Shown piece by piece: positions 56,101 to 64,000 of a stretch of 64,000 bases of DNA. The notes below the pieces were generated by a model. The model made no database searches. It was given only the letters and a program-made list of their open reading frames with translations, and had not been told where the DNA came from. The position numbers and the translations under genes are program-made. The stretch comes from Nematostella vectensis (lineage: Eukaryota; Cnidaria; Anthozoa; Actiniaria; Edwardsiidae): NCBI RefSeq assembly GCF_932526225.1, contig NC_064039.1:7205001-7269000 (forward strand), given 5' to 3'. Position 1 is the first letter of the stretch. Each line of letters begins with the position of its first letter.

Positions 56101-56765
56101 GGGTAGAAAGCGCACTGTCTTTACAGCCAAATTCGTTGTTGCGCGACCACGACGAATCCAAAATCCTTGTCTCGTTTGGGAACAGCGCGTAGTCAGACAA
56201 AAGCTTTCGGGGCGGTTTCTCTGGTTTTGATTGTTTGGTTTCATTGACTATGCGCTATTCCCAGACGAAAAAAGAATCTGGGAGGTCGCGCAACAACGAA
56301 TTTGACTATAAAACGAAGGAATAACAGCGGGTAAGTATTTTGTTGTCATTGCCTTTGCTTGTTCATTTTATTTCTAAACTTTTTTCCACTATATCTTTAA
56401 TTTGCGGTTTTGTTTTTATCTGTAACAAATTGCTGGGTAGGTCGCTCATTTGGTCTTCGTTATGCCTTCTCAAGCAGCACGCAGACAAGATACGCACCAG
56501 GAAAGCAATCGGCCTACTTGAGTGTAACTGTTAACTGAAACTTCTGAGGGCTTGGCTAATTCCCTCACAAAGTGCTTAAAAAAGAGGTGGTGGTGGTGGT
56601 GGGGGTGGGGGGCTACTCTGTTATTTTCCTGTTTCTCTTTCATACGTTGGCAAAAAAATAGGGCTGGGGGATCATGTCCTTGAAATCTCCCGCTGATGTA
56701 CCTGATTGTCGATAACAGGAGCCAAGAGCAAGAAATAGGACCAGGATGAACACATGAGCGTTCAT
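46495..56765 (-). CDS. Large secreted low-complexity protein with His-rich repeat, coiled coil and one EGF domain (not recognised)
   Basis: Fifteen exons whose phases all close, about 1,240 residues: 56765-56702, 55729-55628, 55307-55095, 54767-54729, 54271-54233, 52421-51624, 51298-51257, 51009-50221, 49742-49692, 49620-49531, 49119-48964, 48425-47895, 47636-47241, 47117-47000, 46789-46495. A further 39-base exon at 53477-53439 is possible but weak. Every intron is phase 1 except the last (phase 2). Exon 1 is a signal peptide (MNAHVFILVLFLALGSCYRQ). Two large exons are Lys/Ser/Thr-rich and disordered. Then come a coiled coil (VQLESEVTVLRTAIAGLISR), a 14-residue histidine repeat (HVTIHHPIPVNQH, four copies), an acidic DVTS-rich exon, an EGF-like domain (six Cys, CQNGGVCIGPNTCKC) and a basic C-terminus. 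An extracellular matrix or secretory product is likely. I cannot name a family. Confidence 0.8.
49248..49441. mobile_element. Long hairpin element with 75-bp arms
   Basis: Arms 49248-49322 and 49367-49441 are reverse complements apart from a few bases around the ATCTATAATG / CATTTTGAATG segment; the loop is 44 bases. The core shared stretch includes GGGGCACAGCTGATCCAAAA and TGCGGACGTAG. It sits in the intron between exons 49531-49620 and 48964-49119 of the His-rich/EGF gene. No coding content. Confidence 0.9.
49938..50184. repeat. (GATAAT)n / (TGAATAA) microsatellite
   Basis: Long array of ATGATA and AATGATAATGAATAATG units, ending 37 bases from the donor of the exon at 50221-51009. The apparent long open frames here are periodic artefacts. 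Confidence 0.97.
52629..53349. mobile_element. TIR element with repeated TATCCGCCGGATA palindromes
   Basis: Imperfect inverted ends of about 28 bp: GGGGCCGGTCGCACAAAGCC then TGGATAAGT at the left; the right end, reversed, reads AGGGTCGGTTGCACAAAGTC then TGGATAAGT. Subterminal sequence carries at least three palindromes TATCCGCCGGATA and several related GGATAACT motifs. Inside is a short open frame (52811-53047, with a second Met at 52856, MATVEKATKSARKQT) that runs into a consensus donor (CAT/GTAAGT, 53035), as if it were the first exon of a lost transposase-associated gene. It lies in an intron of the His-rich/EGF gene. Confidence 0.75.
54335..54600. repeat. About 55-bp minisatellite
   Basis: Three to four units of CCACTCCTCTACCAGGTCAC followed by TCCCCCATACCCCTGCTCCA and ACAGGTCACCCC, degrading towards 54700. 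It is intronic to the His-rich/EGF gene and C-rich on the plus strand. Confidence 0.9.
55846..55915. mobile_element. Short fragment of the G-rich dispersed element
   Basis: Retains TTTTTGGCGGCCAAGGGAGG followed by GCGCGCACCC, the phrase shared with 8660, 29117 and 35085. Confidence 0.5.
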
Positions 56766-59724
56766 TACATGTGTTCAGTGAGCTGCACACAACCTGGGAC
56801 AGAATGAAAATCAATCAATCAAGATCATTGCACTTGGAGATCCTGTTAAGCTGCGAGGCTTTGCCCACAACGTGACCATGGATTTAGAATCAGCAGTCCC
56901 CACTCAACAAAATCCTACAGTCTAGTGCGTGGGTATGCGGTCGGGTAGCCGAGTAAACGAAGCGATCCCTTTGAAATGACTTAGCACCTGTGATGCTCAT
57001 TCAAGAGAGAAAACTGTGGCTTTTCTAAGATGTCTTAAGGCAGCACAAAACATACTCATATTCTGCTCTTAAAAATCACATTTTAAAGGCGACTTTTCAT
57101 TTTTTTTCTTCTAAGTGTTTTATCACTGGTAAGAACTGATCCAAATTGTCAAGGTGTCAATGGGCGCAATGACTTGTGCGAGTCAAACTATGACCTCTTT
57201 GACCCGAAATGAGAAATTTTTATGCGTGCAAAAAGCGCTCATTTGAAGCAAAGAGCTTAAACAACTGATTCTCTCCAGTTTTGACAAGATAGTACAAAAA
57301 GCAGTTGTAGTCTTTTTTTTAGAAAAGTTTACATTAAGTAATACACACACTAGCGTGCCACGATTTGAAGGACATCTCCTTGACTAAATCTATGTAAAAT
57401 TGGACTTGGTTATACTAAGAAAGAGGATATTTTTCAACATTGGTTTTCATAAAAAGGCTCCCTGTCGTGCGCTATGCACCACATTACAAACAGTTCCGCC
57501 CGCTATGTAAATATTTGCAATTGTCTTCTTTCAGGTCAAAGTGCTACAAACAATTACTACTTTTCCCATTCGTCTGTCACATAAAGGATTTGTAAAAAAC
57601 ATTACATTTCAAAGCCCATGGGATATCGTAAACTATAATGAGTTTAAATTAAAAGTATGCCAAGAGAGAACCTCGTAATTGGCCAGCCCACTCCTCCAAA
57701 GAAAATGACTGATCATCGCGACTGATCGTAGCGATTTGGTAATTGTAGAAATAATAAATAATTAGGTTAAAACCGCAAGTTTGGGAAATCTCACCTTTTT
57801 TGGAGCTAAAGGCCCACTTCAGTCTTTTCGTTTTTGTAGGGGTCATTTAATTCCCCGTTATCCAAAGCAACATTTGATCAGTGTCAAGTCATTCCATTAA
57901 GCAAGAAGTACTCTCTCACGCCTCAGCAAATTTTCCCTACCATCCTAGAAAAGAACCTTCCCGTCGCGCGTGCGCAATAGGAATCACGACTATCAGTGCA
58001 GAGAAATGATCTCAAGGTCCAAAAATTCAATTATAAAATATGCAACACTTCAATGGTTTTCGAGCGCTGATTGGACAAAAACGGAGAACTGAAGTGTCAG
58101 TTGCTACCGCCCGTACGAGCGCATTACCCACGCGAAATTTGACCAAGCGTACGTATGGGGCAATTCATGGTGGATTTTAAATCGCCCGAGATTCCTGACT
58201 CTAAAAAGTCAAAATAGGAACCAGATCTTTTTTTTTTTGCATATAGAGTTTCGCATATTGAACGCCAAAAGACTTGTCATGGCATTCCCTGTTGGTCACC
58301 ATGGTGTGCTATTTAAAGGCTTCGGGTTTCTTGTTAGATCATCAATCGCTGTAGTTTGCTTTCATTACCCTGAAACTGAAATAAACGTGTTCTTGTATTA
58401 AAAAGGTGGTCTGTTTTTGTGACAAATATTTGCATCTAATGAAATAAATGCAAGGTGCTTCATTCGGTGGAGCCACAAAAGAGCAGACTAGAGAAACTGA
58501 GACCTTTTATCCTGATTTCTGTACAGGCGTGTGTGGGGCGCGCGCAGCCTCAACTCAACCTCCCGATACCTCGGCCGCAAGACCTAATTGCGCGCTTGTA
58601 GTATCCATTGGTATTAAGAATAGCTTGCAGAGAAGAGTACAATTAATTTTACCACTACAGTACTACAACGCGTTCTCATTGGTTGATTAGCTACGATACT
58701 ACGCGCTCTGCCGTACATCCCAGTACCCCACGCTTGGTAACAACGAAACACTTTGATAAAAAAATTATTAAACCGCTATGATAAATCTTTTATTCTCCTC
58801 GTTTGCTTGGGACGTAGGCAAGCATTAGGGAGCCTCGAATTTTACCATCGTTCGCAAGCTTTGCTCTTGGGCAACAGAACGATAAATAAATTATCGGTTC
58901 AATAAGTTCCCGTACGACCCAAACACTCCTTCAAGAAGAGCTCTATACAATATGCGTTTATAAGGTCCCCTACTAGGTTGTCAAAGTTACAGCGACCTTG
59001 GATATTTTATCCATTCTTGCGCAAAAAGGGTTTATTGCCTTCAAGTTTCAAACGGCACCCATTCGACCAAGCGAAGCGTCCGTGTAAAAATACTCTTATG
59101 AGTATATAATAACTTTACCAGATTCATCCAGAATATTCATAAAAGGAATATCCTCGTTGAAATGTTTAAATTGCCGGATTCAAATACCCCTATTCTTTGC
59201 ATCGCGCTTTCGTGTCTAGCCACACGAGCCTTTTGTTTTTTTTTCTCTGTGAAGATACGCGGATATAAAGCGATTTCAAGATGTTTTGTCTAGGCGCCAG
59301 TTTCGAGAAGCAAAAATTCTTCCAATATATTTACGGGAAAAATTCAAGCTTTTACAAATCAAACTGAATACGACACCACCTACATTAAGGGCCATTGTAT
59401 GTTAGTTTATAATATACGTCCTCCTAATTTAGCGTATGGTCTTCTATGATTGACATTCATAGGGAGAACATAGCTAAAGCCTTTGCGGCGACATAAACAA
59501 CTTTCCCCCATTTTGAACAAACCATTTAGATAGTTCTTAATTTAACAACTAAACTAAAATAGAGAATAAAAATATATTTATTTTTCATCAAAATCGCGAT
59601 ATGAAAATGTCAAAAAATATTTTCGGATTCAAAATAGCACAACAATTATATAATCTAGAATAACAAAACTTTCTGAATTCAAAATGTTCCTAGACTTTAT
59701 ATTGAAAGCAGTTTAAACTGAACT
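56766..59724. other. Intergenic region upstream of the His-rich/EGF gene
   Basis: No gene, no repeat array and no transposon end that I can support. It must hold the promoter of the His-rich/EGF gene at its left edge and the 3' UTR of the Jun-like gene at its right edge (candidate AATAAA on the minus strand at 59577-59582). Confidence 0.45.
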
Positions 59725-60966
59725 TTAAGTATGAGTTTCAGGGTAACCACGAGTTGCATCTAAAAATGGCAATGCCAAACATTCCTTGCTTTTCCTGATA
59801 ATTTCCAGTTCTGCAATGAGTTTAGCATTCTCTAGATTCAGATCATTGAATTCCGTACTTGAGTCACAGTTTTTCAAAATAGCTGACTTTTCGATTTTTA
59901 CAGCGTTAAATCGATGGTTTTGCTTCTTTCGACAGACCTTGAAACGGTGAAAAAGCGCGTCATCCGTAGCACTGCTGGCCGAAATTGAATCTTGCGGGCT
60001 CGCATCACTCGAATTTCGCTGTAAACCCAGTATTAAACGTTGTTGTGTAGATTTTTCGTTTATATCTTCCACGTAATCTCCCCCGTATTCTTTAGGGATA
60101 ATGTCTGATAAATCTTGGGTGCTTGATTTGGTCGTAGCTTTGATATGGTTTTCCTCGGTAAATATTTCATGTCCACTATGTATAGTTAACACCGGCGACG
60201 TTGTTTCCTTTGATACGCAAAAGCCTTCGTCTAAAGTCTCAACTCTATCCCAGTAAAATGGGGTTTCCGTATTTTCGACTTTGTCGATAGTGCCTGCACT
60301 ATGCACATCTCTCTGGGAAAATTCCAGCGGTCGCATTGGCACTTCAAAATTATCATTCTCCCGCTTGATTTGCAAAGCCGCCGACACCTCATTTCCAATG
60401 TTTACAAATGTTATTTTCGAAAATGTTTCCTGAAAAGACGGCAGAGGCTGTTTAGAATTAAAAGCATAAGATATGAAGGTTATCTTTGTATCGTTTTCTT
60501 CATCCAATAATACTGTACTTTCGTCGTCAGAGCTTGAATCGCTCGCTTCCCCGTCATTATCTGGTCCTGTTTGGTTGTCGCTTTCCCGTATTTCAAGATG
60601 ATCTTCCTCTTTGAGTTTTTTCAATGCTTCCGTAAAACCAAACGCGAAAACCTCCTGCTCCTTCGTAATATTATTCGTAATATTCTCGTCGTCCTTTTGT
60701 TCTTGATCAATCGTCGGTACCAAGTTCATCGGCGTCATTGATTTGTTGACATCGCTCCATTCCTTCCAGACCAAGTTTTCTAGATCGGGAGAGGATATCC
60801 CTAAGTCTGGAGAACGTAAAAAATCCCCTAAGTCACTAAACGCAAAGTCATCACGCTTGGTGCCGTCCGCGTACAAGTTCAGCCAGAGTGGATGTCCGTC
60901 GTATGACTTTACTGATTTACTATGGCTGGAAAGTAACGATGATTCCTCATAAAATGCTGTCTCCAT
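59725..60966 (-). CDS. Jun-like transcription factor with a degenerate bZIP region
   Basis: Single-exon frame of 413 residues, ATG at 60966-60964. The N-terminal third follows the order of Jun proteins: METAFYEE at the start, a LWLNL segment, LRSPDLGISSPDLENLVW (the SPD/SPE phospho-acceptor region of the JNK-regulated transactivation domain), then EQEVFAFGFTEALKKL. Jun genes are intronless in vertebrates, which fits. The middle is acidic and Ser-rich. At the C-terminus, where bZIP should be, only KVCRKKQNHRF and a short zipper-like helix (DLNLENAKLIAELEII) remain. The basic-region Asn and paired Ala of the NxxAAxxCR signature are replaced. It may be a diverged non-DNA-binding paralogue or a dimerisation partner. 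A true bZIP exon was not found downstream. The long intact frame argues that it is expressed rather than dead. Confidence 0.72.
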   Translation of the reverse strand: METAFYEESSLLSSHSKSVKSYDGHPLWLNLYADGTKRDDFAFSDLGDFLRSPDLGISSPDLENLVWKEWSDVNKSMTPMNLVPTIDQEQKDDENITNNITKEQEVFAFGFTEALKKLKEEDHLEIRESDNQTGPDNDGEASDSSSDDESTVLLDEENDTKITFISYAFNSKQPLPSFQETFSKITFVNIGNEVSAALQIKRENDNFEVPMRPLEFSQRDVHSAGTIDKVENTETPFYWDRVETLDEGFCVSKETTSPVLTIHSGHEIFTEENHIKATTKSSTQDLSDIIPKEYGGDYVEDINEKSTQQRLILGLQRNSSDASPQDSISASSATDDALFHRFKVCRKKQNHRFNAVKIEKSAILKNCDSSTEFNDLNLENAKLIAELEIIRKSKECLALPFLDATRGYPETHT

Positions 60967-61934
60967 TGGAACTAAAACTCCAAAAAAATATCACAATACT
61001 AACTACACATAAACCCTATGCAACTGAATAAAATACAAGAAAAGGCAATAAAGGCTAAAAGAAATAAACCTGTACTTGAAAGAAGCTATGCATTTTCTAA
61101 TACACGTGTAAAAACATTTTTATCTAAAGGATGCGTGGCAGAAATAATTTCTGTTTGTAGCTGGTGCCGTCTTTGTTGTTGACGCACCAGGTCAAGTTAC
61201 ATGCAGCTATTTGATTGGTTGAGCCAGGCTACAACGGGTGAAATGGGTCGTTAAAAATTTAGTTTTTCGTTTGGTTCAGATTTTTTTCCATTTTATCTTA
61301 GATTAACGTCTTATTGACTAACTTAAAAAGGACAAGCGAAGCACAAGCGATAAAAGTCTTCTCTTTTAAGATTAACCAGAAAAATGCGACTGAAAACTTG
61401 CACACAGCAGATCTCCAAATGCTAGCTTAAAGGTAACCATGTCATTGCTTTTAAAAATTGAACGCACATAGAGACTGATATTCTCAATACTCTATATGGC
61501 TGTAGATACAGTTTTTAGAAACTAAAGGCATATAGCGCTTATCTAAGGTATCGAGACAAAAGAATCTGCAAAGTCGAGTTAACACAGGGGAAGAATTTAT
61601 CGTTTGTTTTCGATTTATAGAATTTACGACTGGCTACCATCGAACCGTAAGAAATATTTTATGGATATGGTCAAGATATTCAACCAATGTCAAACTGTCT
61701 ATTAGCCGCCTATTAATTTTAACAGTGAAGGTGAGAGACAGTCAAAATGAAAGCAATAAATTGCATTTTGACTAAATATTTAAAAAAATATTTAGTTCGT
61801 TTGCTCACTGTATTGTCTCTTAAGCATTTTTTTTTTGTAGAAAACACACGTTATTGCTTTATTTAGTTTAAACTACTTTGATTATAAGTTGATATACATA
61901 TAAACTCCTTTTTAATTTTTTGTCTAGGAGCATT
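60967..61934. other. Upstream flank of the Jun-like gene
   Basis: No gene seen. It should include the Jun-like promoter. I could not identify a convincing AP-1 or CRE site; the closest is TTGACGCACC at about 61178. Confidence 0.4.
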
Positions 61935-61995
61935 TTTAGGCTGGAATGCTCAGACAGTATCATTTGAAGATTTCTTAGATTCTAGTGCACAATGA
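61928..61995 (+). other. Possible orphan terminal exon
   Basis: A pyrimidine-rich tract (CTCCTTTTTAATTTTTTGTC) ends in TAG and is followed by a short open frame reading AFLGWNAQTVSFEDFLDSSA and a stop at 61993-61995. It looks like a last exon, but no upstream plus-strand exons could be joined to it. Confidence 0.25.
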
Positions 61996-62317
61996 ACGCT
62001 TAGAAGAGAATTGCACAAATGATGAATAGAAATAGTATTTATGGGCTGTTATTGTCAGGACAATTTTATTCCGCATTTTAGAACACAGCACACTAAAAAC
62101 AATATTTTGCTGCTATCTGAGCTTATTTTGCTGTTATTAGCATGTTTTAAGAATGTTCTTAAATCTCAGGCTGGATGTTTTCTTAACACATTGAGCCTTC
62201 AACCGGCCTGTACCGGCTTTGAGAAGTACCCAAAAACCAAAACATTCATATGCAAAATAAACGCAACAAGATGAAGATACTCAGACATCAGTCTAAGGGA
62301 TAAATGGTCTTGAAGAT

Positions 62318-62866
62318 ATGCATCCAGCCAAGGTGTTGGCAACTACTCTTAAGCCAAATAATAGCACAGGTTCTTTGACAAATTTCCAATCGAACAAGGA
62401 AAGAAAAGCAGAATCACCCCTCTCAATAAAACGCTAAAAATACCACACAAGGGAGAGAGATCAGCAAACACAGCTCAAGGCACAAATAGATACCTTTATT
62501 CTGATCCTCCAGGTCCATTTCCATGGCTTCAAAATACAACTCTGAAGGCTTGTGAAACCATCTTGGATGCTATTATTGCAAAGCATTCTGGGAAATCCAG
62601 GGAAAAATTCACAAGTGGAGGGCCAGTCAACACTCCTCTCCCCAAAGTCAGACGGTTCACGAAGCCAAACAAATCAATTCCAGGTGATACAGACCCAGAA
62701 TAGCAGTGTAAACAACTTTGGAATCAATTCGGTTTCAGAAAAGACAGCATTTAGGAGAGCTGTGGTGATTCATTAGAAAATTATTTTCTCATCCAGGCAA
62801 AGCCAAACAAGAAAAAATCATCATGAATCCACCTTTGCTTGCAAATATCCATAAGCAAAGCACGTA
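62318..62866 (+). pseudogene. Frameshifted coding remnant, function unknown
   Basis: Protein-like sequence continues across three frames: from ATG 62318 (MHPAKVLATTLKPNNSTG) to a stop near 62435; then an open frame without ATG from about 62363 to 62703 (RYLYSDPPGPFPWLQNTT, ACETILDAIIAKHSGKSREK, TPLPKVRRFTKPNK); then another frame (SSVNNFGINSVSEKTAFRRA) to 62776, and more after that (KPNKKK/FSHPGKAKQEKI). Composition and the lack of splice sites at the frame changes suggest a processed or decayed copy. I do not recognise the family. Sequencing indels in a live gene would look the same. Confidence 0.4.
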
Positions 62867-64000
62867 AGGTCTTGGTAAATTTGGGTAAATTTGACACCAC
62901 TGTTTGTTTTTGCGGTTTTTGTAAAACCTGTATTAATATTTGTAAACTTTATTTTTGCAAAAAAAATTTTTCAAGTAAAATCGCATTCTAAGACGGCTTA
63001 AAATGGGCCTTTGCTGTTTTCCGTGACCTGTTGACCGTGAATTAACGCCAAATCTTCGACTTTTCTAGCATATTATTTTGAGGCGAGAACTCGAGCTTGT
63101 CGGGCGTAACCTCGCGACGGGTTTTAAGATATCGCCTTCAAATTTTCGAAGTGTGTGAGGAATTTTCGATTTTCGACTAAAGATCGCTTTTATAGCACTG
63201 TTTCTATTCAAATTTCGCCAGAAATGAGAGTTCCAGCTTTGATTCGTGATATTTTGTTGACATTGTCAAATAAAAAAAGTCCTCACACACTTTGGTAGAT
63301 CATTTATCTGTCATTGAGATGCATTTACGTGCAAGTGCATGCGCAATAACGCGAAGGTACATAACGCTCTACAGTAATCTCCGTACTTTTGAGTTACTTT
63401 TGAATTAGCAATCGCAAAAATAAAACTTGCAGGAGATAATTCAATCTTTTATCTTTTATTTGATATATAGTTTGTACATGCAGTAAAAATTGCGCGCAAA
63501 TATTTTTTGTTTCCGCGGACACGTCGTTTCCGTTACCGAGACCTTAATCTTGCCCCAATAGACTTCATGATGTCCTTTCCCGATATTCTCATTGCTGTAT
63601 TTTCTTATTTGTGCTCGCATTAGCACAGCGACGAGGGATTAAAAATGGGACCGCAAAGCACTGTTGGAAAGCTAGGATACCACTCACTAGGTGCAGCTGT
63701 GCTTGACTAGGGGGGGGGGGGAGGTATCTGTTTTCGGTCTGTTTTTTTTTTGTAAATTCAGCTAAAAAAAAAAAAACAGGAGTCAATGTGTTAAAAAGCT
63801 TCCCATATAAACGAAGAGTGTAAATAGAGAAAAAAAATTGTTTTTACATCGTCCACTTAAAGATTTTGCGAAAAGGCGAAAGCATCTAAGAAACCCTGGC
63901 ATCTGATAACTTACAGAATTACGAATTGGAATTGTTGAATGGGAAACCGTAAGACTTAAGTTATTAACTTTAGAAGGACATGTCGATGAAGTAGCATAGG
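62867..64000. other. Gene-free right edge
   Basis: AT-rich sequence with homopolymer runs (G at 63710-63721, A and T near 63740-63775). No open frame with domain content and no transposon ends seen. Confidence 0.45.

Overview
The window is eukaryotic and most probably comes from a hexacorallian cnidarian (a sea anemone of the Nematostella type). The reasons are short exons with canonical GT-AG introns, exon-shuffled extracellular proteins (LamG, PAN/apple, C-type lectin, uromodulin-type D8C, EGF), AT-rich introns packed with minisatellites, and many short terminal-inverted-repeat elements carrying long G-runs. The species is an inference. No search was run. Exon chains below were built by hand from open frames, splice consensus and reading-phase consistency.

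Layout: 1-9.0 kb holds no gene I can support, only a 28-bp satellite and short transposable elements. 10.1-17.5 kb (+) is a LamG-LamG-D8C-PAN gene whose first exon(s) I could not find; three of its splice junctions are amplified into tandem repeats. 19.5-26.3 kb (-) is a complete nine-exon SUPT7L (STAF65-gamma) gene of the SAGA/STAGA coactivator. 27.9-28.3 kb (-) is a non-LTR retrotransposon fragment. 29.6-33.0 kb (-) is a secreted PAN/C-type lectin gene in which a LamG domain sits inside the lectin domain. 36.1-39.2 kb (+) is a coiled-coil, BEN-domain-like nuclear protein. It converges on a complete nucleobindin gene at 40.1-45.5 kb (-). 46.5-56.8 kb (-) is a large secreted protein made almost entirely of phase 1-1 exons, with a histidine-rich repeat and one EGF domain, which I do not recognise. 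59.7-61.0 kb (-) is an intronless Jun-like gene with a decayed bZIP region. 62.3-62.9 kb (+) holds a frameshifted coding remnant.

The genes do not form a pathway. Two encode nuclear regulators of transcription (SUPT7L, Jun-like) and a third is probably nuclear (BEN-like). One encodes a secretory-pathway calcium-binding protein (nucleobindin). Three encode extracellular modular proteins. The most unusual items are the lectin domain split by a LamG cassette with matching intron phases, the splice-junction-seeded minisatellites, the Jun-like protein lacking the canonical DNA-contact residues, and the phase-1 His-rich/EGF protein.
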